In this document: positions 53,765-63,232 of the stretch, piece after piece
How positions within the stretch are numbered: position 1 is the first letter of the stretch
Layout of the letters: the number at the start of each line of letters is the position of its first letter
DNA from: JAVKBW01 sp040222995
GTDB taxonomy: Bacteria > Pseudomonadota > Alphaproteobacteria > UBA8366 > Aestuariispiraceae
DNA: 64,000 nt
NCBI GenBank assembly: GCA_040222995.1
Contig: JAVKBW010000042.1
Location: 62,001 to 126,000 of the forward strand
Direction of reading: 5' to 3'
The notes under the pieces: generated by a model
The model's database searches: none
What the model was told of the DNA's origin: nothing
What the model saw: the letters and a program-made list of their open reading frames with translations, nothing else
Program-made: the position numbers and the translations under genes

Positions 53765-54565
53765 ATGGAACGCAAGCAATTCTTCCACAAACGCGCAATC
53801 GAAGGTCAACCGCCGGCAACGATTGCCATCCGACAGGTTCGCTTCAATACGGCCCCCGGCAGACCAGGCATTCTGTTTTGCGGCGGCTTTCATTCCGACA
53901 TGACCGGTTCGAAAGCATCCCGCCTGGACGATCATCTGACTGACCGGCAGACTAATTTCACACGATTCGACTACAGCGGACACGGATCGTCCGGCGGCCG
54001 GTTCGAAGACGGCACCATCGGATACTGGTACGACGATTGTCTGGCTGTTTTCGACACTGTCACCGGTGGACCGCAAATCGTCGTCGGGTCATCGATGGGC
54101 GGCTGGATGGCGATGCTGCTGGCGCGGGATCGGCCGGAACGCATCTCGGGCCTGATCCTGATGGCGCCGGCGCCCGATTTTCCGTCGGACCTGATCGAGC
54201 CGTCGCTTTCGCCGGAACACCGGCATGACCTGGAACGCCGCGGGCAATGCGACATCGCATCGGAGTATGGCGATTCGGCCTACCCGATCACCCGACGCTT
54301 TCTCGACGAGTCCCGCGACCACAACCTGCTCGGCGGAGCGCCGATACCGGTTCGCGGGCCGGTTCGCATCCTGCATGGCGACGCCGATCCCGATGTGCCG
54401 CTATCGCATGGCTTTCTTGCCGCCTCTGTATTGCAAAGCGAGGATCTTGTCGTCGAGGTCATCAAGGGCGGCGACCACCGGCTGTCGACCGAACGCGATC
54501 TTTCGCATCTCTGCCGGCGCGTCGATGAAATGACCGATATGGTCGTCAACCGGCCAGAGCGGTAA
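53765..54565 (+). CDS. Alpha/beta hydrolase
   Basis: A 266-aa hydrolase. The nucleophile elbow GSSMGG (Ser, about residue 107), the RFDYSGHGSSGG loop, HGDADPDVP with the acid, and GGDHRLS with the catalytic His form a full triad. It resembles the ABHD10/carboxylesterase group, serine thioesterases or esterases. The ATG at 53765 is preferred: the frame upstream overlaps the divergent glycosyltransferase. The 3' end overlaps the convergent epimerase gene by 20 bases. Confidence 0.85.
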   Translation: MERKQFFHKRAIEGQPPATIAIRQVRFNTAPGRPGILFCGGFHSDMTGSKASRLDDHLTDRQTNFTRFDYSGHGSSGGRFEDGTIGYWYDDCLAVFDTVTGGPQIVVGSSMGGWMAMLLARDRPERISGLILMAPAPDFPSDLIEPSLSPEHRHDLERRGQCDIASEYGDSAYPITRRFLDESRDHNLLGGAPIPVRGPVRILHGDADPDVPLSHGFLAASVLQSEDLVVEVIKGGDHRLSTERDLSHLCRRVDEMTDMVVNRPER

Positions 54566-55412
54566 GGGCGGTCCGGTAGTCGGGCCATGTCAGCTCGATA
54601 CCCAGATCCGCTTTGATCCGCTCGTTCGAAACCCGTTTGTTGTCCCGATAGAAACTGCGGGCCATCGGCGACAGGTCGGCGTCTTCGAAGGGAATGGCCG
54701 GCGGCGGCTCGATCCCGAGAAGCCGGCAGGCAAACTCGATGACCTCCGCCGGCGGCGCAGGATTATCGTCGCAGCAATTGTAGGCCACACCCGGATCGGG
54801 CCGGTCAATCGACCCCTTGAGGATCGCCGCGATATCATCGACATGAATACGACTGAACACCTGACCGGGTTTATCGATACGCCGCGCCTTGCCCGCCTTT
54901 ACGGTTTCAAGCGCATTCCGGCCGGGACCGTAAATTCCCGCCAGACGGAAGAGGTGGACGGGAACACCCATCGCTTCCCACAGTTTCAACCAGTCGTCTT
55001 CGGCATCCACCCGCCGCTGTCCGCGCTCGCCTGTCGGTTCGCGGGGCGACGCCTCATCCACCCAGTCTCCATTTCGGTCGCCGTAAACGCCGGTCGTCGA
55101 CAGGTAGCCAACCCAGTCAAGCTGGTCGATCCCTGCGATATCCGCCGCATGATTGTCCAGAACAGGGTCTCCGAGTTCATCCGGCGGCACGGACGACAGC
55201 AGGTGGGTAACGCCGGAAAGCGCAGCCTGCGGGTCGGTCAGCGGTGTATCTCGATCAAACAGAAACGGTTCGATTCCTTGCTCTTTTAGCCTGACGGCCT
55301 TTCCCGGCGACCGGCAGGTGCCGCGGATTGTCCAGCCGTGTTCCCGCAGCCGGGCGGCCAGCGCCTGCGCCGAATAGCCAAAGCCGAAACAAAAGAGGAT
55401 ATTTTTGCTCAC
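54546..55412 (-). CDS. NAD-dependent epimerase/dehydratase-family protein (extended SDR)
   Basis: A 288-aa protein with the nucleotide-binding start LFCFGFGYSAQALAARL (GxGxxA variant) and SDR features VGYLSTTGVYGDRNG (Ser, Tyr) and FRLAGIYGPGRN. It resembles YeeZ-type putative NAD(P)-binding epimerases, whose substrate is unknown. GTG start. Confidence 0.82.
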   Translation of the reverse strand: MSKNILFCFGFGYSAQALAARLREHGWTIRGTCRSPGKAVRLKEQGIEPFLFDRDTPLTDPQAALSGVTHLLSSVPPDELGDPVLDNHAADIAGIDQLDWVGYLSTTGVYGDRNGDWVDEASPREPTGERGQRRVDAEDDWLKLWEAMGVPVHLFRLAGIYGPGRNALETVKAGKARRIDKPGQVFSRIHVDDIAAILKGSIDRPDPGVAYNCCDDNPAPPAEVIEFACRLLGIEPPPAIPFEDADLSPMARSFYRDNKRVSNERIKADLGIELTWPDYRTALTALAG

Positions 55413-55479
55413 GGTTCCATATTCCTGTTCTTAAACAATGTCTTGCACTGCAGGGGCGGTATTCTTAAGCATGGGCACG

Positions 55480-56253
55480 ATGAAGAAAACGGCTATCGCG
55501 ACAGGTTTCTTATGTATTGCAATGACCTCCGGTCAAGGCCTCGCGCAGCAATCGGCTCCTGAATTTCTGCAGCAGCGGGAATACCAGATATGCATTCATC
55601 TGGCCCGCACCGAACCGGCTGCGGCGTTTGAGCAGTCCCTTGCCTGGGCCGATGGCGGCGGCGGGCCGGCGGCAATGCATTGCGGCGCCATCGCCCTGAT
55701 CAATCTCGGACATTATCCTGAAGCGGCGAAACGGCTGGAAGACCTTGGCAAGACTCTGCCGGACGATACGCCGCCCGGTGTTGCGGCTGAAATTCTGGCC
55801 CATGCCGGCCTTGCCTGGATCGAAGCGGGCGATTTGTCGCGCGCCTATGCCGCGCTGACATCCGCGCTTGAACTGTCGCCGGCAAACCCGGACATCCTCA
55901 CGGACCGTGCGACCGTGCTGTTTCTGAGCGGCAAGTACTGGGAATCGATCGACGATCTGAACAAGGCGATCGATGTGTCGCCCGACCGGCCCGAAACCCT
56001 GACCCTGCGGGCCAGCGCCTACCGGTATGTCGATACGCTGGAACTGGCGCTGGACGATGCGACCCGCGCGCTCGACCTCGATCCGGATTATCCGGAGGCT
56101 TTGCTGGAACGTGGAAACATCTACCGGCTGATGGGGCGCGATGACGACGCCCGCAGGGACTGGCTGCATCTGGTCGAAGTGCATCAGGGGCGTCCCGCCG
56201 CCGACCACGCCCAGCGCAATCTCGAAATGATGGACGTCGACGAGAACCGGTAG
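55480..56253 (+). CDS. Exported TPR-repeat protein
   Basis: 257 aa from the ATG at 55480 (MKKTAIATGFLC signal peptide, cleaved about residue 22). At least four tetratricopeptide repeats follow (about 60-230), such as AEILAHAGLAWIEAGDLSRAY and PEALLERGNIYRLMGRDDDA. It is a periplasmic protein-interaction scaffold of unknown partner. A start nine bases upstream is also possible. Confidence 0.8.
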   Translation: MKKTAIATGFLCIAMTSGQGLAQQSAPEFLQQREYQICIHLARTEPAAAFEQSLAWADGGGGPAAMHCGAIALINLGHYPEAAKRLEDLGKTLPDDTPPGVAAEILAHAGLAWIEAGDLSRAYAALTSALELSPANPDILTDRATVLFLSGKYWESIDDLNKAIDVSPDRPETLTLRASAYRYVDTLELALDDATRALDLDPDYPEALLERGNIYRLMGRDDDARRDWLHLVEVHQGRPAADHAQRNLEMMDVDENR

Positions 56254-56270
56254 GCCGGCTGCGTCTGCCT

Positions 56271-56939
56271 CTAGAAATCCAGGTTGGCGTAGTGCTGCGG
56301 CGGCGGCGCACCGGGGATATGATCCGCCAGCAGGGTCCGGAAGCTGGGGCGGGACTTGATACGCGCATACCAGTCCTTCGCAGCCGGATAATCTTCCCAG
56401 GGAATATCCCCGAGATAGTCGACACTGGAAAGATGGCCGGCGGCCGCAAGATCGGCCAGCGTCATTTCCTCGCCCCCCAGCCAGGACCGCCGGTCGATCA
56501 ACCAGGTGATGTACTGCATATGGGTGTGCAGGTTGCGCATGCCTGCCAGAACGGCCTTGCTGTTCGGTTCGCCGAATCCCAGCAGGCGTTTGGTGATCTT
56601 CTCGTCCACCAGATTGACGGTCACTTCCTCGACGAACTTGCTGTCGAACCAGTCGACAAGCCGTCTCACCTCGGCCCGCACGACGGCCCCCTGTCCGATC
56701 AGGGAGTCATTGCCGTACATCTCGTCGAGATATTCGCAGATCGGTTGGGAACCGGCCAGCCGCGTACCGTCCTCATCGATCAGAACGGGCACCTCGCCAG
56801 CCGGGTTGAGGGCAATAAAATCCGCCCGCCGTTCCCAGACCTTTTCGACCCGCATTTCATAGTCGAGCTTTTTTTCGCCCAGAACCAGACGAACCTTGCG
56901 GCAATGCGGATCCAGCCAGAGGTGATACAATAAAAGCAT
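56271..56939 (-). CDS. Glutathione S-transferase
   Basis: 222 aa. The N-terminal thioredoxin-like domain (LYHLWLDPHCRKVRLVLGEK, with PCR-like CRK and EDGTRLAGSQPICEYL) and helical C-terminal domain are standard for GSTs. It conjugates glutathione or reduces small electrophiles in the cytoplasm. The ATG at 56939 gives the normal family length. It is convergent with the TPR gene and divergent from the hydroxyacid dehydrogenase. Confidence 0.88.
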   Translation of the reverse strand: MLLLYHLWLDPHCRKVRLVLGEKKLDYEMRVEKVWERRADFIALNPAGEVPVLIDEDGTRLAGSQPICEYLDEMYGNDSLIGQGAVVRAEVRRLVDWFDSKFVEEVTVNLVDEKITKRLLGFGEPNSKAVLAGMRNLHTHMQYITWLIDRRSWLGGEEMTLADLAAAGHLSSVDYLGDIPWEDYPAAKDWYARIKSRPSFRTLLADHIPGAPPPQHYANLDF

Positions 56940-57096
56940 AAGGCGATATACCGTTCGTACCCGGATCGGGCAATGCCGAACCCTTGCACAGCGCTGCCCG
57001 ACGGTCAGCATTTTTTTCTTGATCGAGCGGGTCACGGACTTAGTTTCGATCTGCGAAAACGTTTGCTGAAAAGAACGGGAATGGGAGAGTGCCGAT

Positions 57097-58071
57097 ATGG
57101 CGTCGCTGAAAGACAAGACTGTTCTGGTGTCGCGGCGTGTGCCGGAAAATATTCGCAAGCGGGTTTCCGAAACCTATACCGCCATTCTGAATGACGACGA
57201 CCGCCTGTATTCGACGGACGAACTGCTGCAGAAAGCGGACGGCGCGGATGCCGTTCTGTGCTGTCATACCGAACACTTCACCGCCGATGTGATCGGCCGT
57301 TTGCCTGAGTCCGTGAAGATCATCGCGAACATCTCGGTCGGAACCGACCATTGCGATCTGGCGGCGGCGAAAGCGCACGGCATCGTCGTCACCAACACGC
57401 CGGATGTCCTGAGCGACGCGACAGCGGAGATTGCGATGCTGTTGATGCTGGGCGCGGCGCGTCGGGCCGGCGAGGGCGAAGCCATCATGCGGGCCGATGC
57501 CTGGAAGGACTGGAGCCTGGCTTTCATGGTCGGCACCCAGGTAACGGGCAAGCGTCTCGGTTTGATCGGCATGGGGCGGGTCGGACAGGTTTTCGCCCGT
57601 CGCGCCCGGGCCGGACTGGACATGGAAATCCACTATCACAACCGCAGCCGGCTGAGTTCCGACAAGGAAGCCGGTGCGATTTATCACGACTCCGTCGAGG
57701 AGCTTTTGCCGCATTGCGATTTTCTGTCGCTGCATTGCCCCGCGACACCGGAATCGAAGGGATTGATGAATGGCGACCGTCTGGCGTTGCTGCCGAAAGG
57801 CGCGATACTGGTCAACACGGCGCGCGGCGCGGTCGTCGATGACGAAGCGCTGATTGCCGCCCTCAAGTCGGGCCACCTCGCGGCGGCGGGTCTGGATGTC
57901 TACAACAACGAACCCAACGCGCATCCCGGCTACCGCGATCTTGAGAATACTTTCCTAATGCCGCATATTGGCAGCGCGACGCACGAAACACGGGATGCAA
58001 TGGGGAACAGGGCGCTCGACAATCTGGATGCATATTTTTCCGGGAATGAGCCGAACGATCGCGTTGCCTAA
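57097..58071 (+). CDS. D-2-hydroxyacid dehydrogenase (glyoxylate/hydroxypyruvate reductase-like)
   Basis: A 324-aa enzyme. The NAD(P)-binding motif GLIGMGRVGQVFARRA and the catalytic Arg (NTARGAVVDD), Glu (NNEP) and His (PHIGSAT) are all present. It fits the GyaR-type glyoxylate/hydroxypyruvate reductase branch; the exact 2-oxoacid is not predictable. A GGGAGAG site precedes the ATG. Confidence 0.9.
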   Translation: MASLKDKTVLVSRRVPENIRKRVSETYTAILNDDDRLYSTDELLQKADGADAVLCCHTEHFTADVIGRLPESVKIIANISVGTDHCDLAAAKAHGIVVTNTPDVLSDATAEIAMLLMLGAARRAGEGEAIMRADAWKDWSLAFMVGTQVTGKRLGLIGMGRVGQVFARRARAGLDMEIHYHNRSRLSSDKEAGAIYHDSVEELLPHCDFLSLHCPATPESKGLMNGDRLALLPKGAILVNTARGAVVDDEALIAALKSGHLAAAGLDVYNNEPNAHPGYRDLENTFLMPHIGSATHETRDAMGNRALDNLDAYFSGNEPNDRVA

Positions 58072-58456
58072 TGTGGAATTGGCGTTAAGGTGCCGATGTC
58101 AGGGGAACGCCAGGGGCAGACACCCAGATTGAAACTTGCGCGACGTGGGAATTTATGACCTATTTAACGCAATTGGTATTACCAATGTGATCTTTTTCAT
58201 TGCATGACGGGAGGGCATCGCAGACTGAAACAGGCAATAAATCCAATACGGAAACCCTGAACAACCGAACCGTATTCCATTGTTTGTTCCATCTCAAAAA
58301 GCGTGCTTTTGACACGACAATGAAAAAATCGACGATTATGCTGTTATAAAATGCGGCAAATCCGGGAGAGATGACTTAAAAAATCAAAGCAAGCGCTCTC
58401 TCATTATCAGCCCAAACAGGGCATAGGCTCATGTCTTAGTGGAGGAAACTAAAAAA
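58072..58456. promoter_or_regulatory. Regulatory region of the TRAP operon
   Basis: 385 bases without a gene. It contains the inverted repeat at 58171-58186 (listed separately) and a TTGACA at 58309-58314 without an obvious -10 at standard spacing. A strong GGAGG lies before dctP. Confidence 0.5.
58171..58186. promoter_or_regulatory. GntR/FCD-type operator candidate (ATTGGTATTACCAAT)
   Basis: AATTGGTATTACCAAT contains ATTGGT and ACCAAT around three bases, matching the known PdhR-type consensus ATTGGTnnnACCAAT of FCD-subfamily GntR regulators. It lies about 285 bases before dctP. The regulator gene is not in this window. Confidence 0.6.
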
Positions 58457-59593
58457 ATGGCCAAAAACACCGTAACAACGAAAGATGACGTGCCGGCTCG
58501 CCGGAAGTTCCTGAAAGGCGCCGCCGGCGCCGCCGTTGGCGCCACAGCCGCGGCAGTCGCTGCACCGCATGTCGCCAAGGCCGCGACTGTATTGAAGGTA
58601 CAGGCTGCCTGGGGCGGCGGTATCTTCCTTGAATTCGCCCAGGATTATGTCGACCGGGTAAACAAAATGGCCGGCGGCTCGATGAAAATCGACCTGCTGG
58701 GCGTCGGCGCCGTCGTGAAAACCGCCGAAATGCAGACCGCCGTGCACAAAGGCGTTCTGGATGGCGCGCACCTGGTGACGGCGTACTGGTATTCGAAAAG
58801 CCCGGTTGCGTCGCTGTTCGGCACGGGCCCCTGCTTCGGCTGGTCCGCCAACGAACTGATGGGCTGGATCACGCATGGCGGCGGTCGCGAGCTGTACTAC
58901 GAACTGATGCATGACCGTCTGAATCTCGATCTCGTCGGGTTCTTCACCGGTCCGATGCCCGCACAGCCGTTGGGCTGGTTCAAGGAGCAGATCAAGGACA
59001 GCTCGCAGATGCAGGGCCTGAAGTACCGGACCGTTGGTCTGGCCGCCGACGTTCTGCAGGAAATGGGTATGTCGGTCGTTCAGCTTCCGGGCGGCGAAAT
59101 TCAGCCGGCCATGAAGAGTGGTCTGATTGATGCGGCCGAATTCAACAACCCGACATCCGATAAGGATTTCGGGATGCAGGATGTTTCGAAACACTACCAT
59201 CTGGCCAGTTATCACCAGTCGCAGGAAAGCTTCGAAATCATCTTCAACAAGACGCTGTTCGATAACCTGTCGGAAGAACAGCAGGCAATCCTCGAATACG
59301 CTTCGGAAGCAGCAAGCTCCGACATGGCCTGGAAGGCGATGGAGCGGTACTCGCAGGATCTGCTCGCACTGAAGAACGATTTCGGTGTGAACGTTTACCG
59401 CACACCGGATTCGGTAATGCAGGAACAGTTGAAAGCGTGGGATATCGTCATCGACCGCATCAGCGCCGAAGACGAGTTCTTTGCCAAGGTCGTCGCTTCC
59501 CAGAAAGCCTGGGCCGAACGCCATGGCGCCTATGCGCTCCAGAATGCGCCGGACTATCGCGGCGCCTACGAGCATTATTTCGGCAAGCTCTAA
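58457..59593 (+). CDS. dctP: TRAP transporter substrate-binding protein (TakP-like)
   Basis: 378 aa. A twin-arginine signal, ARRKFLKGAAG, is followed by the DctP periplasmic domain. GLKYRTVGLAADVLQEMG, VVQLPGGEIQPAMKSG and IDAAEFNNPT are characteristic of the TakP-like group, which often binds 2-oxo acids. It captures substrate in the periplasm for DctQM. The ATG at 58457 has GGAGGAAA upstream. A 12-bp hairpin follows the stop and probably raises its expression relative to the membrane subunits. Confidence 0.92.
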   Translation: MAKNTVTTKDDVPARRKFLKGAAGAAVGATAAAVAAPHVAKAATVLKVQAAWGGGIFLEFAQDYVDRVNKMAGGSMKIDLLGVGAVVKTAEMQTAVHKGVLDGAHLVTAYWYSKSPVASLFGTGPCFGWSANELMGWITHGGGRELYYELMHDRLNLDLVGFFTGPMPAQPLGWFKEQIKDSSQMQGLKYRTVGLAADVLQEMGMSVVQLPGGEIQPAMKSGLIDAAEFNNPTSDKDFGMQDVSKHYHLASYHQSQESFEIIFNKTLFDNLSEEQQAILEYASEAASSDMAWKAMERYSQDLLALKNDFGVNVYRTPDSVMQEQLKAWDIVIDRISAEDEFFAKVVASQKAWAERHGAYALQNAPDYRGAYEHYFGKL

Positions 59594-59621
59594 GAGTTCG
59601 CGGTTATATGTGTTGCGTTAC

Positions 59622-59649
59622 AGACAGGATGGCTTATGCCATCCTGTCT
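59622..59649 (+). terminator. Intercistronic hairpin between dctP and dctQ
   Basis: A perfect 12-bp stem (AGACAGGATGGC and GCCATCCTGTCT) with loop TTAT, 28 bases after the dctP stop. Only TT follows, so partial termination or mRNA-end stabilisation is likely. Confidence 0.65.
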
Positions 59650-59669
59650 TGACGTGAGGGGCGACAGAG

Positions 59670-60257
59670 ATGACCAGACTTCTTCATTTTATCGATGTTT
59701 TAAGCGCTTGGTGCGGCAAGGCGTTCGGGTGGAGTATCGTTATCCTGACGCTCTCGACCTGCTATGAAGTGTTCGTACGATACGCGCTGAATGCGCCCAC
59801 GGTCTGGGCGTTCGACATGAGCGTGCAGATGTACGGCGCGCTGTTCCTGATGGCCGGCGCCTACGCACTCAGTCAGAACGCGCATGTCCGCGGCGACGTC
59901 ATATACCGGCTGATGCCGATCAAGATGCAGGCGACTGTCGATCTGATTCTATACGTTACATTCTTTATGCCGGCCGTTTTCGCGCTGACGTATTACGGAT
60001 ACCATTTTGCGGCGGATAGCTGGTTCTACAAGGAAGTGAGCTGGTCCAGCCCTTCCCGCATCCAGATTTACTTTTTCAAAACACTGATCCCGATCTCAGG
60101 TTGCCTGCTGTTGCTGCAGGGGCTCGCCGAGATTGCCCGGTGCATTCAATGCATGCGCCAGGGTTACTGGCCGAGTCGGGCGCATGACGTTCAGGAAACC
60201 GAGACGATGCTGTTGAACGAAAAACGAGACCTTCAGGAAATGGAGGCCGGTCGATGA
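59670..60257 (+). CDS. dctQ: TRAP transporter small permease DctQ
   Basis: 195 aa with four transmembrane helices (about 12-35, 50-70, 88-110, 130-152), the DctQ pattern. The motif FVRYALNAPTVWAFDMS is typical. It pairs with DctM; GAGGGG precedes its ATG, and its stop overlaps dctM by four bases. Confidence 0.92.
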   Translation: MTRLLHFIDVLSAWCGKAFGWSIVILTLSTCYEVFVRYALNAPTVWAFDMSVQMYGALFLMAGAYALSQNAHVRGDVIYRLMPIKMQATVDLILYVTFFMPAVFALTYYGYHFAADSWFYKEVSWSSPSRIQIYFFKTLIPISGCLLLLQGLAEIARCIQCMRQGYWPSRAHDVQETETMLLNEKRDLQEMEAGR

Positions 60258-61615
60258 CTGACCCGCAAATCGCCATCATGATGCTCGGCCTGTTCATTCT
60301 TATCGTGCTGCTGGGCTTTCCGATCGCTTTCACGCTTATCGCGATGGGGTTGGGTTTCGGCTACTACGCCTATTACGACCCGCTGCGCATGCAGACGATT
60401 TTCGACAACCGCATCTTCGACCTCATGGTGCAGAACACCTTCTCGGTGATGTCGAACGATGTGCTGGTCGCGGTGCCTCTGTTTCTGTTTATGGGCTATG
60501 TGGTGGAAAGGGCGAATATCGTCAATCGCCTGTTCTTTTCCCTGCAGATGGCCGCCCGTCACCTGCCCGGCTCCATGGCCGTTGCGGCGCTGGCCACCTG
60601 CGCGATTTTCGCCACGGCCACCGGTATTATCGGCGCGGTGGTGACCCTGATGGGCATGCTGGCGCTGCCAGCCATGCTGAAAGCGGGTTACGAAGAGAAA
60701 TTCGCGTCAGGCGTGATCTGCGCCGGCGGCTGTCTCGGCATCCTGATCCCGCCCTCGATCATGCTGATTGTTTATGCGGCCATTGCCGAACTTTCACCGC
60801 TGCGTCTTTACGCGGCGGCGATTTTTCCAGGCTTCATGCTGGCCGGCATGTACATGGTCTACGTGATCGGGCGGGCGGCATTGAATCCGAAAATCGCTCC
60901 GAAACCGAAGGACGAGGACGTTCCTCCGCCCTTCGAGATCGTCATGATGGTTATGACCTCGGTTGTCCCGCTCGGATTCCTAATTCTGGCTGTTCTCGGC
61001 TGCATTCTGCTGGGTCTGGCGACACCGGCGGAAGCGGCCGGCGTCGGCGCGGCGGGCGGTCTGGTGCTGGCCCTGATCTACCGGTCGCTCACCTGGGAAC
61101 GGCTGAAGGAATCTGTGTTCCTGACCGCGAAGACATCCGCGATGGTGTGCTGGCTGTTCGTCGGGTCATGGACGTTTGCCTCTGTGTTTTCCTATCTCGG
61201 CGGTCATTCGCTGATCGAACACTGGATCCTCGGCCTTTCGCTCGGCACGATCGGATTCCTGATCCTGGCGCAAACCATCATCTTCCTACTGGGCTGGCCG
61301 CTGGAATGGACGGAAATCCTGATCATCTTCGTGCCGATCTTCCTGCCGCTGCTGGATCAGTTCGGGGTTAATCCCTACTTCTTCGCCATTCTGGTGGCGT
61401 TGAACCTGCAAACGTCATTCCTGACCCCGCCCATGGCCATGTCAGCCTATTATCTGAAGGGCGTTGCACCGCCACAGATCGAGCTGATGATGATTTTCAA
61501 GGGGATCATGCCGTATCTGGGCATCGTGCTGCTGTCGATGGTCATGATCTATATGTACCCAGAAATCGCCCTGTGGCTGCCTGACTTCTTCTTCGGCGAA
61601 TATATACCGGGTTAA
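60254..61615 (+). CDS. dctM: TRAP transporter large permease DctM
   Basis: 453 aa with about 12 transmembrane helices. GCLGILIPPSIMLIVYA and LTPPMAMSAYYLKG are conserved DctM substrate/ion-site segments. It forms the sodium-coupled transport channel with DctQ and is fed by DctP. It is followed two bases later by the amidase gene. Confidence 0.95.
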   Translation: MTDPQIAIMMLGLFILIVLLGFPIAFTLIAMGLGFGYYAYYDPLRMQTIFDNRIFDLMVQNTFSVMSNDVLVAVPLFLFMGYVVERANIVNRLFFSLQMAARHLPGSMAVAALATCAIFATATGIIGAVVTLMGMLALPAMLKAGYEEKFASGVICAGGCLGILIPPSIMLIVYAAIAELSPLRLYAAAIFPGFMLAGMYMVYVIGRAALNPKIAPKPKDEDVPPPFEIVMMVMTSVVPLGFLILAVLGCILLGLATPAEAAGVGAAGGLVLALIYRSLTWERLKESVFLTAKTSAMVCWLFVGSWTFASVFSYLGGHSLIEHWILGLSLGTIGFLILAQTIIFLLGWPLEWTEILIIFVPIFLPLLDQFGVNPYFFAILVALNLQTSFLTPPMAMSAYYLKGVAPPQIELMMIFKGIMPYLGIVLLSMVMIYMYPEIALWLPDFFFGEYIPG

Positions 61616-61617
61616 AC

Positions 61618-62973
61618 ATGTCCACGGGTCTGAACTCTCTGGGGCTGATCGAGGCCGCGCGCGATATCGCCAATGGCGTTATCACGTCGCGGGAACTGGT
61701 CGACAACTGTCTGGAACGGATCGACGCCTTCGAACCGACAATCAAGGCTTGGGCACACCTTGATCCGGATCATGCCCGAAAACAGGCCGACGAGGCCGAC
61801 GAAATCCGGCGGTCCGGTAAACCGACAGGCCCTTTGCACGGCGTGCCCATCGGCCTGAAAGACATTATCGACACGAAATTCGTCCCGACGGAGTTCGGTT
61901 CGCCGATTTTCAAGGGCCGGAAGCCAACAAACGATGCGGTTGTCGTTACAAGACTGAAACAGGCCGGCGCGGTCATCATGGGTAAAACCGTCACGGCGGA
62001 ACTGGCCAACATGACGCCGGGCCCGACCACCAACCCGCACAATGCCGATCATACGCCCGGCGGATCGTCCAGCGGTTCCGCCGCGGCTGTCGCCAGCTAC
62101 ATGGTGCAGGGCGCGGTTGGAACCCAGACCGGCGGATCGGTCATCCGTCCGGCGTCGTATTGCGGCGTGTACGGCTACAAACCCAGTTTCGGCACAATAC
62201 CGCGAACCGGCGTTCTCACCCAATCGAGACGGCTCGACCAGATCGGAACCTTCGGCAGATCGCTGGCCGATACGGCTCTTCTTGCCCAGGTCATGATGGG
62301 TACCGACGCCGGCGATCCGGATTCGCTGCCGGAACGGTCGATCGCCAATCTTGCCAAGGCCGCCACGGACGGCCCGCTGGTCGACCCGAAAGTCGCCTTT
62401 GTTACCGCCCCCTATCAATCGGCCGCCGAACAATCGACGCAGGAAGCCTTCGATGAACTGTTCGATGTCCTGTCGGAAAGCCGGGAAAAGCGGGTCGGAA
62501 AGGTTGAACTGACACCGTCTTTCGACACCGCGCTCGATTCCCATCGGGCGGTGATGTCTTCGGAAATCGCTCAGACCTACATACCGTTGCTGGAACGGTA
62601 TCCGGGGAAAATCAGCGATGCCCTGGTTGCGTATATCGAGGAAGGACGGACCGTCAACGCCGTCGACTATTTGAACGCGGTGGACGAAAAGAACCGGCTG
62701 CTGGACATTCTGAACGAACTGGCATTCGAGGAATTCGACGCCATTATCACCCCGGCGGCAACCGGTGTGGCCCCCGGAAGTCTGGAAACGACCGGCGATC
62801 CGGTTTTCTGTTCGCTCTGGTCATTTCTGGGACTGCCGGCGATAACCCTGCCGATCATGCAGGGGCCGAACGGTCTGCCGCTGGGCGTTCAGTTGATCGG
62901 GCCGATCGGCGGCGACCAGCAGCTTCTGCAGGTCGCACAATGGATAGAAGCAGGTTTGGAAGACAGTGACTGA
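61618..62973 (+). CDS. Amidase (amidase signature family)
   Basis: 451 aa. The Ser-Ser-Lys triad is visible: Lys81 in GVPIGLKDIID, the cis-Ser in GGSSSGSAAAVAS (about 150) and nucleophile Ser174 in TQTGGSVIRPAS. It hydrolyses an amide to acid and ammonia. Placed two bases after dctM, it may process the compound imported by the TRAP system (inference). Confidence 0.92.
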   Translation: MSTGLNSLGLIEAARDIANGVITSRELVDNCLERIDAFEPTIKAWAHLDPDHARKQADEADEIRRSGKPTGPLHGVPIGLKDIIDTKFVPTEFGSPIFKGRKPTNDAVVVTRLKQAGAVIMGKTVTAELANMTPGPTTNPHNADHTPGGSSSGSAAAVASYMVQGAVGTQTGGSVIRPASYCGVYGYKPSFGTIPRTGVLTQSRRLDQIGTFGRSLADTALLAQVMMGTDAGDPDSLPERSIANLAKAATDGPLVDPKVAFVTAPYQSAAEQSTQEAFDELFDVLSESREKRVGKVELTPSFDTALDSHRAVMSSEIAQTYIPLLERYPGKISDALVAYIEEGRTVNAVDYLNAVDEKNRLLDILNELAFEEFDAIITPAATGVAPGSLETTGDPVFCSLWSFLGLPAITLPIMQGPNGLPLGVQLIGPIGGDQQLLQVAQWIEAGLEDSD

Positions 62974-63021
62974 CTGTGTTAGTCTCGACAGAATAAAAAA
63001 GCGCCCGCGCTGGAGGATGGA

Positions 63022-63201
63022 ATGAAAAAGATCGATAATCTGATCGCCGGCCTGATCGGGTTCGCCCTGTTCGCCGCGTTTGCGATTGGCCTGGCTGAGA
63101 CCATTTCCACGGTGCCGTTTATCGTCATCGTCGCCATCGTGTTCTGTATGGCCGCCTACGATTTCTACGAATCCTGCATCAAGAGCGATGCCGATTCCTG
63201 A
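63022..63201 (+). CDS. Small membrane protein of the TRAP operon
   Basis: A 59-aa protein with two hydrophobic helices (about 7-24 and 31-48), a GGAGGATGGA site before the ATG, and a polar tail. It lies 48 bases after the amidase, on the same strand, probably in the same operon. No family is recognised. Confidence 0.65.
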   Translation: MKKIDNLIAGLIGFALFAAFAIGLAETISTVPFIVIVAIVFCMAAYDFYESCIKSDADS

Positions 63202-63232
63202 AATACGGAATCCCGCGTAACCGGCGTCCCGC

